Shown here piece after piece: positions 43,728 to 53,636 of a DNA stretch of 64,000 nucleotides (positions within the stretch are counted from its first letter, which is position 1; each line of letters opens with the position of its first letter). Both the position numbers and the translations under genes were made by a program. Location of the stretch: contig JAGVPB010000078.1 of NCBI GenBank assembly GCA_020052415.1, forward strand, positions 1 to 64,000. The letters are read 5' to 3'. The notes under the pieces were generated by a model. It had not been told where the DNA came from, did no database searches, and saw only the letters and a list, made by a program, of their open reading frames with translations. Source of the stretch: Bacteroidales bacterium (GTDB taxonomy: Bacteria; Bacteroidota; Bacteroidia; Bacteroidales; JAADJA01).

Positions 43728-45021
43728 CAAATATCAAGAAACTGATTTGCTTTGGATGGGAGAAGTTCCTTCTCATTGGCGAAAAGATAAAATTTCACGA
43801 ATGGTTGAGTTCTCTGCTTCTGGGGGAACACCAACAAGCACAAATGAAAGTTACTATGATGGTGAAATTAAATGGGTTCAAACTGGTGAGCTAAATGATT
43901 GTGAAATATTTGATAGTGAGAAAAAATTAACTGACGAAGGTTTCAAAGCATCTTCAACAAAACTATTTCCTGCCGAAACATTATTAATTGCAATGTATGG
44001 GGCAACTATTGGGAAATTAGGTATCTTAAAAACTGAAGCAACAACAAATCAAGCCTGTTGTGCTTTATTTTTCAATACAAAGAAATGGAACACCAAATAT
44101 TTTTTTTATTACTTCCTAAACATTAGAGAGAAATTGATTTTTAGTAGTTACGGAGGTGGTCAACCCAACATAAGTCAGGAGGTAATCAAACAAGAACGAT
44201 TATTCGTCCCACCTTTTACTGAACAAACCGCCATTGCTGCCTACTTAGACCAGGCCACCGCCAATATTGACAATGTAATTGCCACCAAACAAAAACAGTT
44301 AGAAAAGTTAGAGCATTACAAGCAAAGCAAAATACACGAATGTGTTACCAAAGGTTTAAACCCCGATGTAACCCTAAAACCAAGCGGCATTGATTGGATT
44401 GGGGATGTGCCGGAACATTGGAAAATTGAACGATTAAAAGACATTTCAACAGTTGTATTGGGTAAAATGCTTTGCAATGAGGATAAAGGAAATTACCACC
44501 TGAGACCTTATTTAAAATCTAAGAACATTGGATGGAATGAACTTTTACTTGACAAAGTAGAAGAGATGTGGTTTTCTGACAATGAGCTTGAAAATTTACG
44601 AGTTAAAAAGAAGGATATTTTAATGACTGAAGGAGGTGAAGTAGGAAAAACATCAATTTGGAATGATGAACTTTATGAATGTTACATTCAAAACTCAGTT
44701 CACAAAATTACTTTTAACAGAAAGAATAACCCTCGCTATTACTTATACCTTCTTAATTATATTGGTTCTTTAGGTGTTTTCACACACCTTGTTAGCACAG
44801 TAAGCATTGGACATCTTACGAAGGAGAAATTGGTGATAGTAAAGGTCGTAGTGCCAACTTTACAAGAGCAAAATGATATTGCTAATTACATAGATGATTT
44901 CTGCTACAAAATCACAAAAGAAAAAACCATCATTGAGCAGCAAATTGAAAAACTGAAACAATATCGCAAATGCCTGATACATGAATGTGTAACGGGGAAA
45001 AGAAAAGTAATAGCAGATTAA
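43714..45021 (+). CDS. hsdS: Type I restriction-modification specificity subunit
   Basis: A 435-aa protein with the two-fold layout of HsdS. Target-recognition domain 1 begins YSKYQETDLLWMGEVPSHW and domain 2 begins PSGIDWIGDVPEHWKIERL. Each ends in a conserved helical spacer (AYLDQATANIDNVIATKQ ... KIHECVTKGL and NYIDDFCYKITKEK ... LIHECVTGKRKV). The two domains read the two halves of a split DNA site. The domains differ in sequence, as expected for an asymmetric target. Its start overlaps hsdM by 14 bp. The specificity cannot be deduced. Confidence 0.94.
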   Translation: MQKYSKYQETDLLWMGEVPSHWRKDKISRMVEFSASGGTPTSTNESYYDGEIKWVQTGELNDCEIFDSEKKLTDEGFKASSTKLFPAETLLIAMYGATIGKLGILKTEATTNQACCALFFNTKKWNTKYFFYYFLNIREKLIFSSYGGGQPNISQEVIKQERLFVPPFTEQTAIAAYLDQATANIDNVIATKQKQLEKLEHYKQSKIHECVTKGLNPDVTLKPSGIDWIGDVPEHWKIERLKDISTVVLGKMLCNEDKGNYHLRPYLKSKNIGWNELLLDKVEEMWFSDNELENLRVKKKDILMTEGGEVGKTSIWNDELYECYIQNSVHKITFNRKNNPRYYLYLLNYIGSLGVFTHLVSTVSIGHLTKEKLVIVKVVVPTLQEQNDIANYIDDFCYKITKEKTIIEQQIEKLKQYRKCLIHECVTGKRKVIAD

Positions 45022-45027
45022 CGACCC

Positions 45028-46080
45028 ATGGCCACAAAGAAAAACATAACACCCAACGAAGGTTTCAATGAAGTGCTGATTTACACCACGCCAAATGGCA
45101 GCGTGAAAGTGGAGATTTATTTGCAGAATGAAACCATTTGGCTTACCCAACAAAAAATTGCCGACCTGTTTGGCGTGGACCGTACCGTTATCACAAAACA
45201 TATTGGCAATATTTTTAAAGAAGGTGAATTGAATGAAGACGTGGTATGTGCAAATTTTGCACATACCACACAACATGGCGCTATCAAAAACAAGACGCAG
45301 CAAAAGGTTTCCAAATTCTACAACCTCGATATGATTATATCGGTAGGCTACCGTGTAAACAGCACCAGGGCAACACAATTTCGTATTTGGGCAACCGAAC
45401 GTTTAAAAGAATACATCATCAAGGGGTTTACCATGGACGATGAACGGCTCAAGAACCCTAACAACATTTTCGGCAAAGATTATTTTGAGGAACAAATTGC
45501 CCGCATACGCGACATACGAAGCAGCGAACGGAGATTTTACCAAAAAATAACCGATATTTATTCTTCGTGCAGTGCCGATTACAGCAGCAACCACGAAATC
45601 ACTAAAAATTTCTTTGCGACGGTTCAAAATAAATTACATTGGGCTATTACCGGGCAAACAGCAGCCGAACTAATTGCATCAAGAGTTGACAGCACCAGGG
45701 AGAACATGGGGCTTACTACCTGGAAAAATGCACCGAAAGGGAGGATTAGAAAGACCGATATTGGAATTGCAAAAAACTACCTGAACGAAAAGGAAATGAC
45801 TTCCCTCAACCGCATTGTTTCTATGTACCTCGACTTTGCCGAGAATCAGGCAAACAAAGGTGTGGTAATGTATATGAAAGACTGGGTGCAGAAGTTGGAT
45901 GCCTTCCTGCAGTTTAATGAAGAAGCCATCTTGAAAAATGCCGGAACAGTAACCCATGAAGTGGCCCTTGCATTGGCCGAAAAAGAATTTGAAAAATACA
46001 GCCTCATCCAGGATAGACTTCATGAAAGCGATTTTGATAAAGTGGTAAAGAAAATTTCGAAACCGAAGAAGAAAAATTAA
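45028..46080 (+). CDS. rhuM: RhuM-family protein inside the restriction operon
   Basis: A 350-aa protein of the RhuM/virulence-protein family. It has the start FNEVLIYTTPNGSVKVEIYL, WLTQQKIADLFGVDRTVITKH (a helix-turn-helix-like element), VCANFAHTTQHGAI and SVGYRVNSTRATQFRIWATE, with a C-terminal helical part (LNRIVSMYLDFAENQANKG). RhuM genes are often carried in type I and type III restriction cassettes. The function is unknown; DNA binding or an anti-phage accessory role is plausible. It starts 7 bp after hsdS and ends 7 bp before hsdR. A 29-bp perfect inverted repeat (45241-45269) lies within the VCANFAHTT codons. Confidence 0.88.
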   Translation: MATKKNITPNEGFNEVLIYTTPNGSVKVEIYLQNETIWLTQQKIADLFGVDRTVITKHIGNIFKEGELNEDVVCANFAHTTQHGAIKNKTQQKVSKFYNLDMIISVGYRVNSTRATQFRIWATERLKEYIIKGFTMDDERLKNPNNIFGKDYFEEQIARIRDIRSSERRFYQKITDIYSSCSADYSSNHEITKNFFATVQNKLHWAITGQTAAELIASRVDSTRENMGLTTWKNAPKGRIRKTDIGIAKNYLNEKEMTSLNRIVSMYLDFAENQANKGVVMYMKDWVQKLDAFLQFNEEAILKNAGTVTHEVALALAEKEFEKYSLIQDRLHESDFDKVVKKISKPKKKN

Positions 46081-46087
46081 AATCAAA

Positions 46088-49021
46088 ATGACCGAAGAAG
46101 TATTTCATAACCAAATTTGCCAATACCTGAAAGATAATTTCGGGTATCGTGTATTGACTGCATCACATTTGGCAGACAAGGAATATTACTTTGTAGAAAG
46201 TCATTTGGTGGAGTTTATTCAGCAAACACAAAAAGAAACCTGGAACGAATTAGAAACAAATTACTTCGGAAGCGATACAGGAAGACAAATTGTAAAAGCC
46301 ATAAAAGAAGAAACTGCCATAAAACCTTTGTGGTGGATTATCAGGGATGGAATAGAAATAAAGAGCAAGCGGGTTTACTTATACACTCCCCGACCAAGAA
46401 GCAAGCAAAGCAAGGAACAGCAGGAAGCATATAAAGCTAACATCTTTGCGTATAAAAAGGAATTCTACTTTGCTGACGATACTTCTGAAGCTATTGACTT
46501 AGTTATTTATCTCAATGGTTTACCAATTATCACTGCGGAGTTAAAGCATCATGGCGAAACTGGTGAAGCCAGTACCTATGCAGATGCTATTACACAATAC
46601 ACTGTAAGAAGACATCATGTTTCAAAAATATTTTCACTTCCGTTTGCACATTTTGCAGCTGATACTGATGAAGCGAAAGTTGCCACCAACCCAAGCGATG
46701 AAACGTATTTTCAGCCATTCAACAACGGATTGGAAAACAAAGAAAATCCTGAAATCCCAAAAGGAGAATACCCGATTTGGCATTTATACGGTCAGGCGTT
46801 TTCACCCGAATACATTTGCGACTTCATTGAATATTTTTTAATTTATGTTCCTGCCAATGCAGAACGACAAAGCCCTGCATTTACCATTATGCCACGCTTC
46901 CATCAATTGCGAAGCACAAGGAATTTAACAGCAGACTTATTAGACTTTGCTGAAACAAATGATGCATTGGGTAAAAAGTATTTAATTAATCATAGTCCGG
47001 GTTCAGGCAAAACATTAACTATTGGCTGGATGGCAGAACGCCTGGATAGTCTAAACAAAAGCACCAACAACGAAAAAGTTTTGGACATCATTTTCATTCT
47101 TACAGACAGAAAAAGTTTGAATAAGAACGTAAAAGATGATTTAGAGAAGTTTACACACCTGAAACGGAAAATCATTTTTACCGATAAGGCAGATGATGTT
47201 CTAAAAGGCATAAAAAGTCGAACGAACATTATTGTTACTACCATTCAGAAATTCAATTGGGTGCAGAAAGAATTGAAGGAAGATGAAAGTTTGAAAAACC
47301 TGAAAGTAGCTTTCCTGATTGACGAGGCACACAGAAGTCAGGGCGGAAAGATGGGTAAAAATGTTCGGACAACTTTTGCCAATGAGCAAATTCCAGAAGG
47401 ACAACCAAACGGAAACGATGAAGAAGTTACATGGGAAGACGAAGCAGAAGAAACATTCAAAAACCTTGACATTTCAAAACAGGTTTATGTTGCATTTACA
47501 GCTACTCCAATTGAAAAGACCCTAAACCTTTTCGGAAAGCCATTTGATGTTTACTCCGAAGATGAAGCCATAAAAGAAGGTTATATTTTGGATGTTGCTG
47601 AAAACATTATTTCTTACAAAACACTTTATCATTTAAACACTACCTGGGTTAAACCTGATGATAAATTATATCCCGAAGGTTTAATCACAAAACTCCTTCG
47701 CGACATTGCTTATGAGGATGAAAGCGTTGTCCAATATAAATCAACTGTAATTGTTGAGCATTTTGAAAACGAAGTAAAAGATTTGTTAGAAGGCAAAGCA
47801 AAAGCAATGGTCGTGGCTACTTCAAGACAAGCCAGCTATAATTATTATTTGGCAATAAAAGCCATCATTGCGAAAAAGAACCTTGGCTATAAAATAATTT
47901 TCGCTTTTTCAGATGGATTTACTGAAAAAGTAAGTAAAGAACAATTGACAGAAGCTAAGGTCAACAACCTTGAACTGAGCGAAGAAACTCCGATTGAAAC
48001 TTACTTTGAGAAAGATGAATACAAAATTCTGATTGTTGCAAACAAGTTTCAGCAAGGTTTTGATGAACCTTTATTGTGTGCCATGTATTTAGACAAAGTA
48101 GTGAAAGGTGTGAACGCTGTTCAAACAATTTCACGACTGAATAGAAAATACCCAGGCAAGAACAAAACCACGGTAATTGATTTCACCAACAACGCCAAAG
48201 AGATTTTCAAAGCATTCAGCAAATATCGCAAGGGTGCAAAAGTCCGTGATACTGAGCCAGACCCTAACGAATTAAAAGACCTCTATGCTGAAATCATGGC
48301 TTTCAATATTTTTTCGCAGGACATGATTAATCAACTTATGGAAACAGCACAGGAAAGAAATGATGCCATATTTGCAGCCATGTGTTTAGCGTTCCGCTTA
48401 CAGTTTGAAAAAACCATAACCGATAAAGAAGAAAGAAAATCATTCGTGAATTTACTTTTAAAGTATGTGAAAAAGTACAACTTCTTTGCACAGTTCACTC
48501 AGTTCAATGACACCCTAACTCAATTTGCTGTATTCGCTGACTTAATCGCTGGTAAACTAATAAAACTTGGCAGTGAAGGAACATTAAAAAAATCATTGGA
48601 AAGTGTGACCGTTGAAAAGGCAGCAGTTAAGTATTTAGGTGAAAAGAAAAATCCAAATTTGGTTCGGGAACCGAAATCCGGAAAACTTGCATCCCCTATC
48701 GTTCCACCTAAAGCGACTATTGAAGATGTTATTGAGAATATTCGCCGGCTATTTAAAATTGAAGAAGGTGATGTAATTATAATCAAGGAAATTTATGCAG
48801 AAACCATGAATAATAAGGACTTAATAAATCGTATTTCTTCAAATAAAGAAGATAAAGATTTTCTTCAACAAATTGTTGCATATCAAATACGACAAATGAT
48901 CATTGACACATATAAACAAAAAGGGCAGATTCGTAAAACAAGAGAACCACGGTACAAAGATGCAGGTGGAATTTTTGATTTACTGGTTGAAAATATTATA
49001 AGACACGCAATCTATAGTTAA
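46088..49021 (+). CDS. hsdR: Type I restriction endonuclease, R subunit
   Basis: A 977-aa translocase/nuclease. The N-terminal nuclease domain has the PD-(D/E)xK-type element DLVIYLNGLPIITAELKH (near residues 140-160). The helicase core shows Walker A NHSPGSGKT (~residue 300-309), DEAH (~412), VAFTATP (motif III) and QTISRLNRKYPGK (motif VI), in that order. With HsdM and HsdS it translocates and cuts DNA lacking methylation at the target sites. No disruption is visible. It is the last gene of the operon; a short AT-rich gap precedes the next gene at 49117. Confidence 0.95.
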   Translation: MTEEVFHNQICQYLKDNFGYRVLTASHLADKEYYFVESHLVEFIQQTQKETWNELETNYFGSDTGRQIVKAIKEETAIKPLWWIIRDGIEIKSKRVYLYTPRPRSKQSKEQQEAYKANIFAYKKEFYFADDTSEAIDLVIYLNGLPIITAELKHHGETGEASTYADAITQYTVRRHHVSKIFSLPFAHFAADTDEAKVATNPSDETYFQPFNNGLENKENPEIPKGEYPIWHLYGQAFSPEYICDFIEYFLIYVPANAERQSPAFTIMPRFHQLRSTRNLTADLLDFAETNDALGKKYLINHSPGSGKTLTIGWMAERLDSLNKSTNNEKVLDIIFILTDRKSLNKNVKDDLEKFTHLKRKIIFTDKADDVLKGIKSRTNIIVTTIQKFNWVQKELKEDESLKNLKVAFLIDEAHRSQGGKMGKNVRTTFANEQIPEGQPNGNDEEVTWEDEAEETFKNLDISKQVYVAFTATPIEKTLNLFGKPFDVYSEDEAIKEGYILDVAENIISYKTLYHLNTTWVKPDDKLYPEGLITKLLRDIAYEDESVVQYKSTVIVEHFENEVKDLLEGKAKAMVVATSRQASYNYYLAIKAIIAKKNLGYKIIFAFSDGFTEKVSKEQLTEAKVNNLELSEETPIETYFEKDEYKILIVANKFQQGFDEPLLCAMYLDKVVKGVNAVQTISRLNRKYPGKNKTTVIDFTNNAKEIFKAFSKYRKGAKVRDTEPDPNELKDLYAEIMAFNIFSQDMINQLMETAQERNDAIFAAMCLAFRLQFEKTITDKEERKSFVNLLLKYVKKYNFFAQFTQFNDTLTQFAVFADLIAGKLIKLGSEGTLKKSLESVTVEKAAVKYLGEKKNPNLVREPKSGKLASPIVPPKATIEDVIENIRRLFKIEEGDVIIIKEIYAETMNNKDLINRISSNKEDKDFLQQIVAYQIRQMIIDTYKQKGQIRKTREPRYKDAGGIFDLLVENIIRHAIYS

Positions 49022-49116
49022 CCACCCCATTTGCAAGCACATAAAAAATAAAAAACGCGAACACACGACCTGTCCCGATTTATTGGGAAGCCGGCACGGA
49101 CAGACAAGAAAGTAAA

Positions 49117-52100
49117 ATGATAATGAAGTGGGAACTCAATATTGATAATGGTTTAGAGCGACATAAGAAAGAGCACCAGGCGATATTTTTTACCACCTGT
49201 GCGCTTTTTTTATTTCTTTTTCAAATTCTCATCGGCCAGGAATACGAATGTTATAACCGTTATTCCTCCGATGAAGGACTTTCGCAGAATGTAGTCAACT
49301 GCATGATTCAGGACAAAGAAGGTTTCCTGTGGCTTGGAACACAGGACGGACTGAACTGCTTCGACGGTTATTCCTTTGTTTACTATCAAAACCAACCTTC
49401 GGATTCAACAAGCATATCTAATAATTATATCACCTCTTTGTGCGAGGATAAATCAGGTTATTTATGGATCGGTACCATGAGCGGCGGATTGAATAAACTG
49501 GATAAATTTACGCGGCGGTTCAAAGTTTACAGGAATAAACCAGAAGATACAGAGAGCATTTCGGATAATACAATTTGGTCACTGGCAGTTGATACTTCAA
49601 ATTCTATTTGGGCTGGAACTTATAAAGGGTTGAATGTAATAAGGGAAGGACAGGAAGGATTTTTGCATTTCCGCTATTCAGAATCTGATACTTTGTCGCT
49701 ACCGGGCGACATGATACTGAGCCTTTATGCTGACAGTTCAGGCAATATGTGGGTCGGAAGCGGCTCAGGGCTGGCAAAATTCAATTACAGAAACAATAAT
49801 TTCAGCAGAATTCATCCGGGCGGAAAGAGCCGGAAAGAACTCATCATCTGGTCACTGAGCCGTGGCATTAACAATACTCTGCTGTTAGGTACCAATAACG
49901 GCGTTTGGGAGTACGACCCGCCGGCTAAATTTTTGGTAAAGATTAGCGGATGCCAAAATAATGATTCGGTCACCGTATGGACTGTAATGTCAGATGGTAA
50001 AGATCAAATCTGGTACGGTACTGCACAGGGAATCCATTTATTCAATCGTTCCACTTCCGGGCCGGGAAATTTGCTTTTTAAAATTCCCGTGGATAAAATA
50101 CCTGAGGAAACAAATGCATGGTGCCTGATGAAAGATCTTTCGGGAACCTTATGGGCAGGAACCGGCAGCGGAATATTTGAAATCCGTTCTACGGAAAACA
50201 CTTTCCGTACTATTTCCTCAGATTCCGAAAACAGGCCCGGAATAGGAGAAAGTGCTGTAAATGCCATCATGGTTGATCATCTGAACACCCTGTGGATAGG
50301 TACTGAAGGTAGCGGATTATACCGCCTCGATGAAGATGCAGAGAAATTCTCCCGATATACTTCAGAGGCAAGGAACCAAAACACCGTTGCCAGTGATTAT
50401 ATCTGGTCATTGTTTGAAGACAGGGAAGGGCTTATCTGGATCGGCACCTATGGAGCAGGGTTGAGTTCCTACGACAGGAGTACCGGACAATTTTTCAATT
50501 ACCACAGAAACGAAAGGGACACCTGTGCAATTTCGAATAACCGCGTTTTTACGATCCTTGAGGACAGTTCCGGGTATATCTGGGTTGGAACCCGCGGAAG
50601 CGGTTTGAACCGATACGATAAAAGAACCGGTTGTTTTGAAGAATTCTCAAACATTCCTTCCGATACGACGAGCCTTTCTTCCAACATTGTTCTGACTCTT
50701 GCACTGGACAAGGGCGGGATACTTTGGGTTGGTACTTTTGATGGCGGTCTTTGCCGGTTCGAAGAAGACAATAAAAGATTTAAGACATATAAAAATGATC
50801 CTGCCGCTTTGTCCGGTAAGCCTGATAATTGTATCTGGACTATATTGTTCGACTCTAAAAACCGTATGTGGCTCGGCACTCAAAGTGGATTGTATGTAAG
50901 TGATTACCATACTGAAAAATTATCTTTTCAACGCTTCACTACCAAACATGGGCTTCCAGGCAATGTGATTTTCGGCCTTGCAGATGATAAAAATGGAAAT
51001 TTATGGATGAGTACTTTCAGAGGCCTGGTAAAACTGGATATTCAGGAGTTTGAGAACTTACCTTTTACAAATGATCAGTTGCAGGGGTTTTCACCCGATC
51101 CTTTTCATCCGCTTTTCAAAACTTTTGACGTGAGGGATGGATTGCAGGGAAATGAATTCAGACAGGGCGCTTATTTCAGGAACCGGAATGGCACTATCTA
51201 TTTCGGTGGGTCAAACGGCATAAATTATTTTCATCCGGACAGCCTGCAGCAAAGCCAGTTTGATCCATTTGTTAGGATAACCGGTTTTAAAATTTTTAAC
51301 CGCGAAGTGGGACTGACAAATACTACGAAACAAGATCATGATAATATTGTGATTAAAAAAGATAACGATTATTTCCTTCCACGCCAGATTACTTATCTCG
51401 ATAAAATAGTTCTCACCTGGCGTGAAAGTGTGTTTTCCTTCGAATATGCAGCGCTTGACTTTTCCAATACATCTAAAAACCAGTATGCCTATACCATGGA
51501 GGGATTTGAGGACCATTGGAATTTTGTGGTAAATCAAACTTCGGCCACTTATACCAACCTTGATCCCGGCGAATATGTTTTCAGGGTAAGAGGATCTAAC
51601 TCCGAAGGAAAATGGAGTGCAAAGGAAGCAACACTGAATATTACCATTATCCCTCCGTTCTGGAGGACCAAATGGTTCATTTCTTTGTCGGTTATCTTTT
51701 TCCTGTTGCTAATTACAGTCACGGTTACCTTAATTTTCCGAAATCAGAAAAAGAAAGCCCTTGCTGAAAAAGAAAAGATGGAATTGCAGCTTAAGACTAT
51801 TAAAAACCAGATGGATCCTCACTTTGCATTTAATGCCATCAATATGATAGGCTCGATGGTTTATAAAAATGACCCCGATAAGGTTTATGATTACTTTTCA
51901 AGATTTGCCAGGCTGATCCGAAGCACCCTGCAGGACAGTGAAAAAATTTCGCGGCCTTTGAGCGAAGAGCTTGATTTTGTTCGGAACTACATTGAGATTC
52001 AGAAAACCAGGTTTGCCGATAAATTTACTTTTTCCCTCGGTGTAATTGAACCTGTAGAAATGGAAACAGAAGTTCCTAAAATGATCATTCAAACTTATGC

Positions 52101-52404
52101 GGAAAATGCCATTAAGCATGGACTGATGCATAAGAAAGAAGGCGGTAATCTGGAGATCAAAATTTCAGAGAAAGATAAGAGGCTTACAATTTCAATAGAG
52201 GATAATGGGATTGGCAGGGAAAAAGCAGCAGAGCTTAGTAAAGAAAGCACCAAAAAAGGAATGCAGATCATTCAGCAAATATTTTCATTATACAATAAGC
52301 TTTTTAAATACACGATCAGCCAGGAGATCACCGACCTGAAGGACGATGAGGGAAATGCCTGCGGAACAAGGGTCGTGCTTACAATAGATAAAAACAGATC
52401 ATAA
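49117..52404 (+). CDS. Propeller-sensor histidine kinase, LytS type (Reg_prop, Y_Y_Y)
   Basis: A 1095-aa membrane kinase. ATG 49117 (a second ATG two codons later is equally possible) precedes a hydrophobic segment (ALFLFLFQILIG). Residues ~45-690 are 'two-component regulator propeller' repeats (YLWIGTMSGGLNKLD, IWAGTYKGLNVI, LIWIGTYGAGLSSYD), followed by a Y_Y_Y domain (FSFEYAALDFSNTSKNQYAY). A transmembrane helix (FISLSVIFFLLLITVTVTLIF) leads to a LytS-type kinase domain with H902 in MDPHFAFNAIN and VEDNGIGREK-like IEDNGIGREK. Such propellers often sense polysaccharide fragments in hybrid systems; here the output is a separate LytTR regulator 10 bp downstream. Confidence 0.92.
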   Translation: MIMKWELNIDNGLERHKKEHQAIFFTTCALFLFLFQILIGQEYECYNRYSSDEGLSQNVVNCMIQDKEGFLWLGTQDGLNCFDGYSFVYYQNQPSDSTSISNNYITSLCEDKSGYLWIGTMSGGLNKLDKFTRRFKVYRNKPEDTESISDNTIWSLAVDTSNSIWAGTYKGLNVIREGQEGFLHFRYSESDTLSLPGDMILSLYADSSGNMWVGSGSGLAKFNYRNNNFSRIHPGGKSRKELIIWSLSRGINNTLLLGTNNGVWEYDPPAKFLVKISGCQNNDSVTVWTVMSDGKDQIWYGTAQGIHLFNRSTSGPGNLLFKIPVDKIPEETNAWCLMKDLSGTLWAGTGSGIFEIRSTENTFRTISSDSENRPGIGESAVNAIMVDHLNTLWIGTEGSGLYRLDEDAEKFSRYTSEARNQNTVASDYIWSLFEDREGLIWIGTYGAGLSSYDRSTGQFFNYHRNERDTCAISNNRVFTILEDSSGYIWVGTRGSGLNRYDKRTGCFEEFSNIPSDTTSLSSNIVLTLALDKGGILWVGTFDGGLCRFEEDNKRFKTYKNDPAALSGKPDNCIWTILFDSKNRMWLGTQSGLYVSDYHTEKLSFQRFTTKHGLPGNVIFGLADDKNGNLWMSTFRGLVKLDIQEFENLPFTNDQLQGFSPDPFHPLFKTFDVRDGLQGNEFRQGAYFRNRNGTIYFGGSNGINYFHPDSLQQSQFDPFVRITGFKIFNREVGLTNTTKQDHDNIVIKKDNDYFLPRQITYLDKIVLTWRESVFSFEYAALDFSNTSKNQYAYTMEGFEDHWNFVVNQTSATYTNLDPGEYVFRVRGSNSEGKWSAKEATLNITIIPPFWRTKWFISLSVIFFLLLITVTVTLIFRNQKKKALAEKEKMELQLKTIKNQMDPHFAFNAINMIGSMVYKNDPDKVYDYFSRFARLIRSTLQDSEKISRPLSEELDFVRNYIEIQKTRFADKFTFSLGVIEPVEMETEVPKMIIQTYAENAIKHGLMHKKEGGNLEIKISEKDKRLTISIEDNGIGREKAAELSKESTKKGMQIIQQIFSLYNKLFKYTISQEITDLKDDEGNACGTRVVLTIDKNRS

Positions 52405-52414
52405 AACCCGCAAT

Positions 52415-53188
52415 ATGAACAAAGAATTAAAGGTACTGATCGTGGACGATGAAGCTGAAGCCCGCGATATCCTTGAACGTCAGTTACTCCGGACGGGAGG
52501 ATTAAGAGTCATTGGGAAGGCTGCATCTGTTGATGAAGGAATTGAGCTTATCATCAGCGATCGTCCCGATATCGTTTTCCTCGACGTACAGATGCCCGAA
52601 AAGGATGGATTCGAACTGGTCAGGGAGTTAAAAAAATACAATCTTAAAACCACTGTCATTTTCGTTACGGCTCATATCGAATATGCCGTAAATGCACTTA
52701 AAGCGGCAGCGTTCGATTACCTGTTAAAACCGGTTTCGTTTGATGAACTCAAAGAAGCGGTTCTCCGATTCAAATGTGAACGTCAAAATGAAGCATCCAT
52801 TAAAAAAATGGAAGTTCTTTTAGGATTGTTACACAAGCCGGATAAAATCTGTTTCAATACCAGAACAGGATATATCTATATATCACCGGGCGACATTTTA
52901 TATTGCCAGGCTGATGTGAACTACACCGAGATTTATTTCAGCAAAGAAAGAAAAGAAGTAGTTACAGTAAATATCGGAAAGGTGGAAGAACTACTTGATG
53001 GCCAGGGGTTCTATCGGATCAGCCGGTCGTATCTGATTAATACAGGATATCTGGTCAAAGCCGACAGAAAGCTTAAGAATTGTGAGCTTTATAAAGACCG
53101 TGAAAAATTTATCGTTCCTGCTCCGCCAAATCAAATCAGAGCGCTTGAAAATATTATTATTTCAGGTACATTACTATCTAAATCTTGA
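52415..53188 (+). CDS. LytTR-family response regulator, partner of the propeller kinase
   Basis: A 257-aa regulator. The receiver domain has DDEAEARD, phospho-acceptor D57 (VFLDVQMPEKDGF), the Thr in FVTAHIEYA and Lys in YLLKPVS. The C-terminal LytTR domain shows ILYCQADVNYTEIYF and YRISRSYLINTGYLVK. It starts 10 bp after the kinase. Likely targets are the downstream secreted genes from 53345 on; a perfect LytTR half-site match (TCAGTTGAT, 53210-53218) lies between, but its partner repeat at 21 bp is not evident. Confidence 0.92.
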   Translation: MNKELKVLIVDDEAEARDILERQLLRTGGLRVIGKAASVDEGIELIISDRPDIVFLDVQMPEKDGFELVRELKKYNLKTTVIFVTAHIEYAVNALKAAAFDYLLKPVSFDELKEAVLRFKCERQNEASIKKMEVLLGLLHKPDKICFNTRTGYIYISPGDILYCQADVNYTEIYFSKERKEVVTVNIGKVEELLDGQGFYRISRSYLINTGYLVKADRKLKNCELYKDREKFIVPAPPNQIRALENIIISGTLLSKS

Positions 53189-53279
53189 AGATATGTTGCT
53201 GTTCAAAATTCAGTTGATCACAGATTTCCAATACTTCATCACGTTAAAATAGCATTTCATTCAATAACCCTTATAATCC

Positions 53280-53310
53280 TTGCTGTGCAGAGGCTGTGTG
53301 GTTAATTTTG
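53280..53310 (+). promoter_or_regulatory. Candidate promoter upstream of the 53345 gene
   Basis: -33-like TTG at 53280-53282, 20-bp spacer, -7 TAATTTTG at 53303-53310, 34 bp before the GTG at 53345. Confidence 0.45.
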
Positions 53311-53344
53311 GCGACTGAACGGGTCAGTTAAAATTAATTATATA

Positions 53345-53596
53345 GTGAAAATATTTTGCAGCTTCCGGTTAATAAGTCTGCTTCTGTTATTTGTCAGTCT
53401 GTCGGTGGTGAGCTTGTCCCAGGCAGTTCCAAACGGAGATTTTGAAAAATGGAAATCTTTTTCGGTTCCTTTCAATTATAGCTCGGCTGATCAACCTGAA
53501 TTTATTCTGATCACGATTTCTCTGACACCTTCAAAGGGAAGCCATTACCAATCGGTTTATTGTATTGACGATCAGGCACTGCTGGGGATCAAATAA
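53345..53596 (+). CDS. Short secreted protein, probably an internally deleted carbohydrate-binding-type protein
   Basis: An 83-aa frame with a GTG start (the only start that keeps the signal peptide, KIFCSFRLISLLLLFVSLSV). After cleavage it reads AVPNGDFEKWKSFSVPFNYS and ends SKGSHYQSVYCIDDQALLG. These two segments resemble the beginning and end of beta-sandwich PCMD/CBM-like domains, with the middle missing. It is either a mini-protein or a gene shortened by an in-frame deletion. The next gene begins 41 bp downstream and may depend on the same promoter. Confidence 0.5.
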   Translation: MKIFCSFRLISLLLLFVSLSVVSLSQAVPNGDFEKWKSFSVPFNYSSADQPEFILITISLTPSKGSHYQSVYCIDDQALLGIK

Positions 53597-53636
53597 AGAA
53601 GAAATAAAAAATCAACTAACAAATAAAAATAAGGTT

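Noticed and set aside
49060-49100. Short inverted sequence before the propeller kinase
   Set aside because: The arms (tccc / ggga) are too short to call a terminator or operator.
53198-53248. Further LytTR-like half-sites upstream of 53345
   Set aside because: One half-site matches fully, but no second copy lies at ~21 bp, so no operator is called.
53565-53636. Upstream Met for the beta-helical adhesin
   Set aside because: It overlaps the previous gene and would bury the signal peptide.
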